Assembly (NCBI GenBank): GCA_963722965.1
Contig: CAVROX010000011.1
Coordinates: 119,765-183,764 of the forward strand
Length of the DNA stretch: 64,000 bases
Direction: 5' to 3'
DNA from: DATLSM01 sp963722965
GTDB lineage: Bacteria > Actinomycetota > Thermoleophilia > Solirubrobacterales > 70-9
A model generated the notes under the pieces. The model was given only the letters and a program-made list of their open reading frames with translations, did not search any database and was not told where the DNA came from. This document shows, piece by piece, positions 1-7,232 of this stretch. Numbering within the stretch: position 1 is the first letter of the stretch; the number at the start of each line of letters is the position of its first letter. Both the position numbers and the translations under genes were made by a program.

Positions 1-99
1 AGGAACGCGCCGCGGCCGCTCACTCGACGGCCGCCGAGGCCGAGAAGGCCACAGCCCACAGTGAGGCCGCCTAGCAGCCAACAACGCTGGGGCTCCCAC

Positions 100-297
100 T
101 CAGGCGGGTTGGGCCGCCAACGCCGCCGGCTTGAGCACTCCAGCGTCGGCCGGAGTGCCCTCGCCGCCTTCGACAATCACCCGACAGGGTCGGTGGGCGA
201 GGTAGTAGATCGAGGAGCCAACGTTGCCGTACGCGGTCGCAAACAGGCCGGGGACCCCAACGGTTTTGCGCAGCCCCCTTGTCTTCAACTGCGCCAT
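100..297 (-). pseudogene. Collapsed APC-type permease/universal-stress-domain gene
   Basis: This 65-codon frame starts like an amino acid/polyamine/cation (APC) permease: residues 1-32 hold the typical N-terminal stretch with GLFATAYGNVGSSIYY. It then jumps within one codon (near base 203) to LAHRPCRVIVEG, which resembles the last strand of a universal stress protein domain. APC permeases with a C-terminal Usp domain are normally about 600 residues or more, so roughly 90% is missing and the two ends are joined in frame. It lies just downstream of a KdpDE-like pair on the same strand, so a potassium or solute transporter is a reasonable guess for the original gene. The loss may be a real deletion or an assembly collapse. 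Confidence 0.5.
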
Positions 298-301
298 ACG
301 G

Positions 302-988
302 CTAGGCGGCGAATCTATAGCCGACGCCTGGGTCGGTGCGGATCAGCCGCTCGCCCTCGGGCGGCTCGATCTTGCGGCGCAGGTTGGCGACGTGGGTGCG
401 CAGGGTCGCCGTGTCCTCGCCATAGGCGGGCCCCCAGACCTCGGTGAGCAGAGTCCGGTGGGTCATCAGCCTGCCGCGGTTGCGGATCAGCGTGCTCAAC
501 AGGCCAAACTCGGTGGGGGTGAGGTGGATCTCCTCGCCCTCGCGGGAGACCGAGTGGGCGGCGAGGTCCACCCGCAGGCCGCCAACCTCAAAGGTCGGCT
601 CCTCCTCGCCTCCAGGCGCGCGGCGCATCGCTGCCCGCAGTCGCGCCACCAGCTCTCGCGGTCCGAACGGCTTGGTCACGTAGTCATCCGCGCCGGCGTC
701 AAGGGCACGAACCTTCTGTTCCTCCTCGCCGACCGCAGAGAGAACGAGGATCGGCATCTCGCTCCAAGAGCGCAGCTGCGCGCACACTTCGACGCCGTCA
801 CCGTCAGGAAGAACGAGGTCGACGATTGCCGCCTCGGGGTGGCGTACGGCGGCGGCGTCCAGCGCCTCGCGGGCGGTTTGGGCACCGATCACCTCAAAGC
901 CGGCCTCGCGCAAAACCACCTTCAGGGCGCGGAGGATCTGGGGCTCGTCGTCGCAGACGAGAACCGCGGCGCCGCCCGCGGCGCTCAC
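302..988 (-). CDS. kdpE: KdpE-like OmpR-family response regulator
   Basis: A DNA-binding response regulator of 228 residues, full length for the family. The receiver domain (about 8-120) has acidic residues D13/D14, phospho-acceptor D57 in IVDLVLPDGDG and conserved K106. The winged-helix domain (about 130-228) has the OmpR pattern ending in DPGVGYRF, with HLTPTEFGLL and a VWGP motif typical of KdpE. The GTG start overlaps the stop of the upstream sensor kinase by 4 nt, so the two are translationally coupled. KdpE normally activates kdpFABC under potassium limitation, but no kdpABC genes lie in this window. The downstream neighbour is the permease remnant, which may have been the target. The assignment to KdpE over other OmpR regulators is by resemblance. 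Confidence 0.8.
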   Translation of the reverse strand: MSAAGGAAVLVCDDEPQILRALKVVLREAGFEVIGAQTAREALDAAAVRHPEAAIVDLVLPDGDGVEVCAQLRSWSEMPILVLSAVGEEEQKVRALDAGADDYVTKPFGPRELVARLRAAMRRAPGGEEEPTFEVGGLRVDLAAHSVSREGEEIHLTPTEFGLLSTLIRNRGRLMTHRTLLTEVWGPAYGEDTATLRTHVANLRRKIEPPEGERLIRTDPGVGYRFAA

Positions 989-2169
989 CCAACCTCCTGC
1001 GGCACCCTGGCTGGTCGCTGGGCCTCGGGCTCAAGTGGCAACTCGATCACGAATGTGGTCCCCTGGCTTGGCACCGACTCCGCCCAGACGCGACCGCCGT
1101 TGACCTCTACCAGCCCGCGGACGATCGCGAGACCCAGACCGGAGCCCTCGTGCGGTTGGTCGCCGGTCCGCTGGTAGAAGGGCTCGAAGATGCGCTCGAG
1201 GTCGGCGGGTGGGATCCCCGGCCCGCGGTCGACCACGCGGAGCACCACCCGATCGCCGAGCGCGCGGCCGCGAATCAGGGTTCGCTCGCCACCGGAGAAG
1301 CGGATCGCGTTATCCAGCAGGTTGACGATGGCTCGCTCAAGTTGGGCGGCGTCGGCGCGGACGAAGGGGAGATCGGCATCGAGCGAGGCGCGGACGAGCT
1401 CGCCGCGCTCGCCCAGATCCTCGACTGCCGCGGCAACGACCTCCTCGATCGAGCACCAGTCCGGCCGTGGATGCGACTGACCCGCCTCAAGCCGCGAGAG
1501 GTCGAGCAGCTTGTCGACTAGGTCCGAGAGCCGTGTCGCCTCGTCGCTCACCGCGTTGGCCAGAGCGCGGCGGTCATCGGGGTCGATTTCCGGCGAGGTC
1601 AGCGCCTCGCCAGCGGCGATGATTGCCGTCAACGGAGAGCGCAGGTCGTGGGAGACAGCGCGAAGCAGCGCCGTCTTCAGATCGTCGCTGCGGCGAAGGG
1701 CCTCGGTCTCGATCGTCGCCGCCTGCAAGCGCTCACGGTCAAGTAGCAGGGCGAAAGCAGCCTGCACGGCGAGGTTTGCCTCTCGCCGTCGCCGCTCCGC
1801 CTGGCGCGCCCGCGCCCGTGATTGCTCAGCGAGAGAGCTGGAGATCGCCGCGACGGCGCAGAAGACGGCGAGTGCAACCCAGCTCTCGGCGTTGGCGATG
1901 TCGAAGCTGCCGGTGGGGGGGATGTGAAAGAAGTTGAAGGCGGCGGCGCTTGCGACCGAGGTGAAGAGGCCGAGCCAGAGCCCGTAATAGGTGGAGATGA
2001 CCAGAACGCCGAGCATGTAGACGACCCCGTCAGAAGTAGCGGGCGTGATCTGGCGCAGCGGGAAGATCAACGCTGTGCAGACCGCGACGCTGGCGAGCGA
2101 GACGAGCAGGCCGGCCGCGAGGGTCTCGCGCCGGCGGGGCCTACCGTTCTGATTCTGAGCCTCGACCAC
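985..2169 (-). CDS. KdpD-like sensor histidine kinase lacking the N-terminal KdpD domain
   Basis: A membrane histidine kinase of 394 residues. Residues about 18-115 form a DUF4118-like four-helix membrane domain (AAAFNFFHIPP is characteristic of KdpD), followed by a linker helix, a HisKA domain with H174 in AVSHDLRSPL, and a HATPase domain with N box VNLLDNAIRFSGG and G1 box DRGPGIPPADLERIF. Canonical KdpD is near 900 residues and begins with a cytoplasmic KdpD/Usp region. Here that part is absent, as in the stand-alone short KdpD proteins of many actinobacteria. The start is GTG. It is the first gene of a two-gene unit with the response regulator. Potassium or envelope stress sensing is inferred from the family only. 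Confidence 0.8.
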   Translation of the reverse strand: MVEAQNQNGRPRRRETLAAGLLVSLASVAVCTALIFPLRQITPATSDGVVYMLGVLVISTYYGLWLGLFTSVASAAAFNFFHIPPTGSFDIANAESWVALAVFCAVAAISSSLAEQSRARARQAERRRREANLAVQAAFALLLDRERLQAATIETEALRRSDDLKTALLRAVSHDLRSPLTAIIAAGEALTSPEIDPDDRRALANAVSDEATRLSDLVDKLLDLSRLEAGQSHPRPDWCSIEEVVAAAVEDLGERGELVRASLDADLPFVRADAAQLERAIVNLLDNAIRFSGGERTLIRGRALGDRVVLRVVDRGPGIPPADLERIFEPFYQRTGDQPHEGSGLGLAIVRGLVEVNGGRVWAESVPSQGTTFVIELPLEPEAQRPARVPQEVG

Positions 2170-2276
2170 TAGTTGAGCCTACTCCCGAGACAAACGCTCG
2201 TCGTCGGGGAGGGAGCCGCTACGTTGCCGGGATGCAGAGACCTTCGGCGCGGGCAGCCGCCGCCGCTCACGGCCGA

Positions 2277-2828
2277 CTACCGAACCGCTCGACGGTCGAG
2301 GAGGCGATTGGCGAGCTCCGCCGCGCTGACGCCGAGAAAGGCGCCGGCAAGGACGTCGCCGGGGTAGTGGACGCCGGTGTGTACGCGGGAGTAGCCGACG
2401 AGGGTGGCCGCGGCCCGCAGCGGGGCCGAGAGCGAAGGCTGCACCTGAGCGACGCCGGTGGCGAAGGCGAAGGCGGACGCGGTGTGGCCGGAGGGAAAGG
2501 AAGTCGAGTCAGGCATCGGGACATGCCGTCGCCCCGGCACCTCGAGAGAGAGCCGTTGCGGTCTGCGACGGGCAGAGAGTGGCTTGGCGAAGAGGTTGGC
2601 GAGCGTCGCCGCGACCCCAACAGAGATCAGCCCACGAGCGGCAGCTCGCCTGCCGACCGCCCCGCCAACCACGCACATTACCGCCGCGCTCGCCAGCCAC
2701 GGCTTCGAGTAATCCGCGGCGCGGGAGATCCGGCGCATCGACCGGTCAAGCGCCGGCGTGTCGGTGCGGGCGATCGCCGCGTAGACGGCGGCGTCGATGC
2801 GCTGCGCATCATCGATCCAGCCCGGCAT
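2277..2828 (-). CDS. PAP2-family membrane phosphatase
   Basis: A type 2 phosphatidic acid phosphatase-like membrane enzyme that would remove a phosphate from a lipid phosphate such as phosphatidate or undecaprenyl diphosphate. All three signature blocks are visible in the 183-residue protein: K-x6-RP (about 82-90), PSGH (112-115) and SRVHTGVHYPGD (147-158), with several hydrophobic helices. The ATG at 2828 is preferred over a start at 2900 because the longer form would run through the divergent gene that starts at 2840. That leaves only 11 bases between the two start codons, so their signals must overlap each other's coding DNA, or one start is wrong. Pairing with a neighbouring lipid-kinase-like gene suggests lipid phosphate turnover. 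Confidence 0.75.
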   Translation of the reverse strand: MPGWIDDAQRIDAAVYAAIARTDTPALDRSMRRISRAADYSKPWLASAAVMCVVGGAVGRRAAARGLISVGVAATLANLFAKPLSARRRPQRLSLEVPGRRHVPMPDSTSFPSGHTASAFAFATGVAQVQPSLSAPLRAAATLVGYSRVHTGVHYPGDVLAGAFLGVSAAELANRLLDRRAVR

Positions 2829-2839
2829 CAGGCGATCAT

Positions 2840-4111
2840 ATGAACCGCAGGCGCCTTGCCGCGATCCTCGCGCTCCTTGGTGGGACCGTTGCCGTGGCAA
2901 CGGCGGCCTACTCGCTCTTCACCAGTTTCCCGCGCGGCCTAGTCGTCTTGGTATGCGTCCTCGGCGCGATCGTCGCTGCCTGGTTGGGAATGGTGCGGCG
3001 CGGGGGCGGGCGCATCGTCGGCTTCCTCGCAGCCGCACTCCTGATCGGCATTGCGATCGGGGCCCTGCTGACCGGTGGCCACCTGCTTGAGCTGCTCCTG
3101 ATCGCGGTGGCCTTCGCGATCGGGGTGGCCGGTGCCAGCGAGGCATTCGTGGTGCGACGATCCTTACCGCGCGCCCCTGCACCGAACCGCCCCGTCCTCT
3201 TCATCAACCCACGCTCCGGAGGGGGAAAGGCGAGGAAGTTCGACCTCGCCGGTGAGGCGGAGAGGCGGGGGATCGAGTCGGTGGAACTGGGGCAAGGTGA
3301 TGACCTGGAAACGCTGGTCAGGGACGCAGTTAAAAGCGGGGCCAACGGCCTGGCGATGGCCGGCGGCGATGGCTCGCAGGCGATTGTCGCCGCGATCGCG
3401 GCCGAGCACGACCTTCCCTACGCGTGCATTCCGGCGGGCACCAGGAACCATTTCGCCCTCGACCTTGGCGTCGACCGCGACGACGTCGTCGGCGCTCTCG
3501 ACGCATTCGTCGACGGCGGAGAGCGCGTGGTCGACCTGGCCGAGGTCAACGGTCGCGTCTTCGTAAATAACGTCTCGCTCGGCGTCTACGCCGAGGCGGT
3601 CAGCCAGGCCGAATACCGAGGGGCAAAGCTGCAGACCCTGCTGGCGACGATTCCGGAGACGCTGGGGCCCGCCGGCTCTCCGCTGGAGCTTCGATGGAGC
3701 GACCCAGCGGGAACCACACGGCGCAGCGCAGCGATGATGCTCATCTCCAACAACGCCTACCTGCTCGGCCCGGTACCAGGTTCGGGGACCCGTCCCCGCC
3801 TCGACGAGGCGGTACTCGGCGTGGTCGACTTCCGACCGCCGGCCACCGGCCAGGCAGCAGCATGGAGCGAGCTGATCATGCCCACGCTGGAGGTCGATGC
3901 CGACGCCCCCGTCCCGACCGGAATCGACGGCGAGTCGGTGGTACTTGAGCCGCCGCTGCGGTTCCGCAGCCGTCCCCGAGCCTTGCGGGCCCGAATCGCC
4001 CAGCGCCATCCGGGTGCCTCACCATCAGCCGGAGTTCCAAGCGGCGCCTGGGAGGGCCTCATCGCGCTGTGCGGCATCGCGATCCGGGGAAATCCCGTTT
4101 CCAACGGGTAG
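2840..4111 (+). CDS. Diacylglycerol kinase-like protein with N-terminal membrane helices
   Basis: A 423-residue protein of the DagK/YegS/LCB5 lipid kinase superfamily. Residues 1-105 contain about four hydrophobic helices. The catalytic domain starts with FINPRSGGGK (121-130), then GGDGS (175-179), the nucleotide and magnesium loop, and PAGTRNHFA (198-206). Classical enzymes have GGDGT and PxGTxNDFA; the changes here (T to S, ND to NH) may alter substrate. Soluble YegS-like kinases lack the membrane segment. It is divergent from the PAP2 phosphatase. The last codons (about 4090-4111) run into a repeated element, so the true C-terminus may have been altered by insertion nearby. Confidence 0.72.
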   Translation: MNRRRLAAILALLGGTVAVATAAYSLFTSFPRGLVVLVCVLGAIVAAWLGMVRRGGGRIVGFLAAALLIGIAIGALLTGGHLLELLLIAVAFAIGVAGASEAFVVRRSLPRAPAPNRPVLFINPRSGGGKARKFDLAGEAERRGIESVELGQGDDLETLVRDAVKSGANGLAMAGGDGSQAIVAAIAAEHDLPYACIPAGTRNHFALDLGVDRDDVVGALDAFVDGGERVVDLAEVNGRVFVNNVSLGVYAEAVSQAEYRGAKLQTLLATIPETLGPAGSPLELRWSDPAGTTRRSAAMMLISNNAYLLGPVPGSGTRPRLDEAVLGVVDFRPPATGQAAAWSELIMPTLEVDADAPVPTGIDGESVVLEPPLRFRSRPRALRARIAQRHPGASPSAGVPSGAWEGLIALCGIAIRGNPVSNG

Positions 4112-4130
4112 TGGAGCCAGTTAAATCTAG
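4107..4130 (+). repeat. Degenerate copy of the 24-bp repeat found at 4608 and 5794
   Basis: This stretch begins GGTAGTGG and continues with a CAGTT core, like the better copies at 4608-4631 and 5794-5817, with a small indel and several mismatches. It contains the stop codon of the preceding gene and sits at the left edge of the gene-poor 4.1-5.9 kb stretch. Confidence 0.35.
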
Positions 4131-4280
4131 ATCGCCGTGAAGCTCTTTAGCCCTGTTCCGTCATCGAAGACGATGGCCCAGAGGTTTTCCAGCTTGTCCC
4201 GCAACCAAGAGGCTGATTGTCGGAGCATGGGGAAATGCTAGACCCGAGTCAACCTGACGCCGTCGAGCTAGCCTTCTTTC

Positions 4281-4562
4281 GTGGCCGATGAAGTCACAGG
4301 CAAGCTCGCACGCAAGGTCCAAGAACGGGAACGGGAACGGGAATCCGAAGCTCTGATCGAACGGCCCACCGACCCGCTTGCCGAGGCCCAGAGAAAAGAA
4401 GATGAACGGGAAGGGTGGATGCGATTTCCCGTCGCGTTGATTTGGGCCGTAGCGATCGCTGTCGGGTTAGCCACAGGTTCGGCTCCGCGTGGCTTGGCTA
4501 CGTTTGTAGCGCTGTACCTTGTCTTTGGGGTCTTAGTGCTGGTGCGGCGAGCTGTGCCTTGA
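4281..4562 (+). CDS. Small two-helix membrane protein, function unknown
   Basis: A 93-residue frame starting with GTG. The first half is highly charged and rich in Glu and Arg (an ERERERE run near residues 16-22), probably helical and cytoplasmic. Residues about 49-65 and 70-88 form two hydrophobic segments, ending in VRRAVP. I do not recognise a family. There is no convincing ribosome binding site. It lies immediately left of the inverted-repeat island and is separated from all neighbours. It could be a real small membrane protein or a piece of a larger lost gene. Confidence 0.4.
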   Translation: MADEVTGKLARKVQERERERESEALIERPTDPLAEAQRKEDEREGWMRFPVALIWAVAIAVGLATGSAPRGLATFVALYLVFGVLVLVRRAVP

Positions 4563-4576
4563 CGATCAAGGCCTCT

Positions 4577-4631
4577 CCGATTCAAACTTACCAACCACCA
4601 CCAAACGGGTAGTGGGTCAGTTTGGATCGGG
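4577..4631. repeat. Imperfect palindrome made of two 23-24 nt repeat arms
   Basis: The left arm (4577-4599) and right arm (4608-4631) are inverted copies of the same sequence with about four mismatches in 23 positions and an 8-nt spacer. The right arm matches the reverse complement of 5794-5817 at 23 of 24 positions. The left arm matches 5795-5817 directly at 20 of 23. It is therefore the left boundary of a repeat-bounded segment and could also fold as a hairpin. Confidence 0.7.
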
Positions 4632-4794
4632 TGGCCTAACCGATTCCCTCCTGTCATGCAAAGGCTCCGAATGACGGGACCCGAAATCGATCTTCCTAGT
4701 CACACTGATCGGGCAATTGGCCGGATATGGCTCTGGACAACAGGCCTATAGCTCAACGGCGCTTAGTCGTCGCGCCCCCTGCTACTCTCGCCGC

Positions 4795-5031
4795 ATGGCT
4801 GAGACAGAGCTAATCAGTGTCCGGAACCTTCGCTGGAACGAGAAGGATGGGCGCTACATGGTCGGAGAATTTGACGCGCGAGGAAAGCCAACCTCGCGGC
4901 CGGTCTCACGGGAACAGGGCGAGCAGATCAGGCTTCAGCTTGAAAAGGCTCAGTCCGACATCGACCGCTATGCGCGGATGCCCGCCGGGTTCCCCGCTCC
5001 GACGACCATTCCCGTCGAAGTCACTCGTTAG
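4795..5031 (+). CDS. Small hypothetical protein inside the repeat-bounded segment
   Basis: A 78-residue, mostly polar frame. It opens MAETELISVRNLRW, has a charged middle (EQGEQIRLQLEKAQSDIDRY, probably a helix) and a Pro-rich tail. There are no membrane helices and no family I recognise. The ATG is preceded by no purine-rich site, but TACTCT lies at 4783-4788, a good actinobacterial -10 for a leaderless transcript starting at the ATG. The codon pattern is plausible but less GC-rich at third positions than the chromosome around it, fitting acquired DNA. Confidence 0.45.
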   Translation: MAETELISVRNLRWNEKDGRYMVGEFDARGKPTSRPVSREQGEQIRLQLEKAQSDIDRYARMPAGFPAPTTIPVEVTR

Positions 5032-5080
5032 CCGATTCCTACGGATTCCTGTGGATTTCGTCGGGATTCAACGTAGAGCC

Positions 5081-5329
5081 TTATCCGTCGAACCCTCCGC
5101 TGTTGCAGCCTCCAAGGTCCACGAGCAGTGTTTTCACAGTATTGATCGAGACCCCCGCGAGACGACGCCCTAGCGACGCTTTGGCCTGACCCGCTTTCGT
5201 GGACACTTGACCAGTTGGGAGCAAAGCGCTCCCGGAAGGAGTCAAAGTGACACGAACCAGGCCGACGTCGACGCCGGCAACCGTGAGGTCCAGCACCGCG
5301 GAGGCGTCAAAGAGCGCGTGCGTGGCCAC
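5081..5329 (-). CDS. Unidentified 82-residue frame, possibly a fragment of a secreted beta-repeat protein
   Basis: The frame contains VDVGLVRVTLTPSGSALL and GKVS-like beta-strand patterns that recall the C-terminal Ig-like repeats of large secreted proteins in this group of bacteria. There is no signal peptide, no clear ribosome binding site and no neighbour in an operon. It is either a decayed fragment carried in the repeat-bounded segment or a spurious frame. Confidence 0.2.
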   Translation of the reverse strand: MATHALFDASAVLDLTVAGVDVGLVRVTLTPSGSALLPTGQVSTKAGQAKASLGRRLAGVSINTVKTLLVDLGGCNSGGFDG

Positions 5330-5793
5330 ATCTAGCTAAGCACCGACCCCATTTGAGGAAGTTCATGCCGACAACCTTACGCCGCCGCCCGCAACCCAAA
5401 GACCCAACCTGACCGCCTACCGCTGCTGAATCTGGCGCAGTATCGACCGCCAATCCCGGGGCTTTCCCGAGATATGTGCTGAACCCTGTCGTGGGGGATG
5501 GAGAACGATAAGAGGAGCTGGACCCTGGTGGCGAGGATGGGGAGCAAGAATCGACCCCGCTGAACCATGTGAGCCGGCCTTTCGCAACAGCGCTAAGGCC
5601 TCTCTGCTCAATTTGAATGTCTCTCTCTCTTCAGGAGTGCGGCCAGGTCTCGGAAAGATCGCCGCTGCGAACGCCCATGAGCGGCACTTCGCATCGCAAG
5701 GCAGCGCATGGCCCCCTTCGACAGCGATGACACCCGCCCCGATGAGAACTACGACGACGATTAGGACGAACTTCGCGATGCCTCCATGTTAAG
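5330..5793. other. Stretch without a supportable gene
   Basis: Frames on both strands are short, of odd composition, and lack recognisable domains or initiation signals. It forms the right part of the inverted-repeat-bounded segment. I see no RNA gene in it. Confidence 0.5.
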
Positions 5794-5817
5794 CCCGATT
5801 CAAACTGACCCACTACC
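5794..5817 (-). repeat. Right-hand 24-bp inverted repeat
   Basis: This is the reverse complement of 4608-4631 with a single mismatch. It is followed by a partial second arm starting GGTAGT (5826) that then diverges. The sequence ACCAGCGAACG occurs twice nearby (about 5815 and 5842), so this end is itself composite. Confidence 0.65.
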
Positions 5818-5919
5818 AGCGAACGGGTAGTACTGAGACACCACCAGCGAACGCACGATAATCATGGTTATGTCAACTTGAACGCGAGCCCGGGCACCGT
5901 AGCCGCAAACGTCGCTCGT

Positions 5920-7098
5920 TCAGGCAGGTAGATGCGCTCCCAGGGCTGCGAGCGCGACGCCGGCGAGACCGGCGAAAAGCAGAGTGCCGACGACCCCCCG
6001 GCGCAGCAGCAAGAGCGCCACGGCTGCCGCGGCAAGGACCGCGAGCTGCCAGCCCTCCGAGAGGGCGCTCGCCAGCGGAATCGCCGAGCCGAGAATTGCG
6101 CCGATCGCCGCCGGGCCCGCCCCGTCGAGGAATGCGCGGGCCCGCCTGTCTCTACGCAAGCGATCGAAGCGCTCCCCGCCGATCAAGATGAACGAGAAAG
6201 ACGGCGCGAATGCGACCAGGGCGGCCAACAGCGCCCCAGGGATCCCCGCCGCGGCGTAGCCGACCACCGCGACCGTGTGGACCACCGGGCCCGGTGTCAC
6301 CTGACCGAGGGCGACCGCGTTGAGGAACTGGCCCGAGCTCATCCAGTGGTAGTGGCTGACCGCATCCGCCTGCATCAGCGGGACGATCACAAAGCCACCT
6401 CCGTAGGAAAGCGCACCTACCTTGATGGCCACCCAGGCAAGTGCCCCGACCCCGCCGACGGACCCCGTCGCCGCAATCGGGATCGCCCACAACCCATAAG
6501 TTGACATAACTTCGCCGGAGCGCCGTCTCAGCAGCTCAAATGCCCCGCAGCCCAGCAGCACCACGACCAGCCAAGGGCCGAGCGTCGCCGCGGCGAGCAG
6601 CCCCAGCACACCGTAGGCACCCCATCGCAGCGGGTGGGTCTGATGCGCGCGTGCCCAACTCGCCGGAACGAGGCCGAGCCCGGCCCTCACCGCAACTGCA
6701 GCGACCGCGGCCCCCGCCCCCGCCCCGGCGCCGCGCACCCATAACGGTGGCGAGCCCCCGAGAAAGAGGACCGCCAGCAGGATGATGAGGACCAGACCAG
6801 GGAGGATGAAAGCGGCGCCGCCGAGCAGAGCGCCCCAGATTCCCCGCATCCGCCAGGCGCAGAAGATCGCCATCTGGGTCGAGCCGGGACCAGGCAGCAG
6901 GTTGGTGGCGGCGATCGCATCCTCGAACTGCTCGGCGCTGAGCCAGCGCCGACGCACCACACAGAGATCGCGGAAGAGGGCGATGTGGGCGGGCGGCCCG
7001 CCAAAGCCGATCACCCCGATCCGCCCCCACTCCCTGAGGATTTCGATCAGCCCCGGCGGGGTGGGAGCTGCCGCCGGTCTCGAGGCTTCGGCGTCCAC
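5920..7098 (-). CDS. chrA: Chromate transporter family protein
   Basis: A 392-residue membrane protein of the CHR family, the usual full length for a two-domain ChrA. Each half carries one CHR domain: GVIGFGGPPAHIALFRD with NLLPGPGSTQMAIF in the N-terminal half, and GALSYGGGFVIVPLMQ with ALGQVTPGPVVHTVAVVGY in the C-terminal half. About ten hydrophobic helices are visible. Family members export chromate, probably by proton antiport, but many environmental homologues have an untested substrate. It is transcribed alone, just outside the repeat-bounded segment. Confidence 0.88.
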   Translation of the reverse strand: MDAEASRPAAAPTPPGLIEILREWGRIGVIGFGGPPAHIALFRDLCVVRRRWLSAEQFEDAIAATNLLPGPGSTQMAIFCAWRMRGIWGALLGGAAFILPGLVLIILLAVLFLGGSPPLWVRGAGAGAGAAVAAVAVRAGLGLVPASWARAHQTHPLRWGAYGVLGLLAAATLGPWLVVVLLGCGAFELLRRRSGEVMSTYGLWAIPIAATGSVGGVGALAWVAIKVGALSYGGGFVIVPLMQADAVSHYHWMSSGQFLNAVALGQVTPGPVVHTVAVVGYAAAGIPGALLAALVAFAPSFSFILIGGERFDRLRRDRRARAFLDGAGPAAIGAILGSAIPLASALSEGWQLAVLAAAAVALLLLRRGVVGTLLFAGLAGVALAALGAHLPA

Positions 7099-7232
7099 GC
7101 GCGGCAGGCTACCCGGCCGATCCGTCGCCGCTGGGCTTTCCCCGCGGAGAGATCGCCTGGCCAGGCCTCCGTGCCTTCGCCCGCCGGCGGAACGGGGAGA
7201 TCAGCCGGAGTTTCGGCGCTCGCCTCTCGAGC

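Larger units (their letters stand above)
4608..5817. mobile_element. Possible non-autonomous mobile segment bounded by 24-bp inverted repeats
   Basis: The terminal sequences 4608-4631 and 5794-5817 are inverted copies with one mismatch in 24. The enclosed 1.2 kb is less GC-rich than the surroundings and carries only small orphan frames (4795-5031 plus; 5081-5329 minus). No transposase or integrase is visible and no target duplication is obvious. The ends resemble those of insertion elements that have lost their transposase, but no family can be assigned from sequence reading alone. Confidence 0.4.

Noticed and set aside
2579..2839. 87-codon N-terminal extension of the first lipid-kinase-like gene
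   Set aside because: The extension is Arg/Pro-rich antisense of the PAP2 gene; the ATG at 2840 starts the hydrophobic N-terminus.
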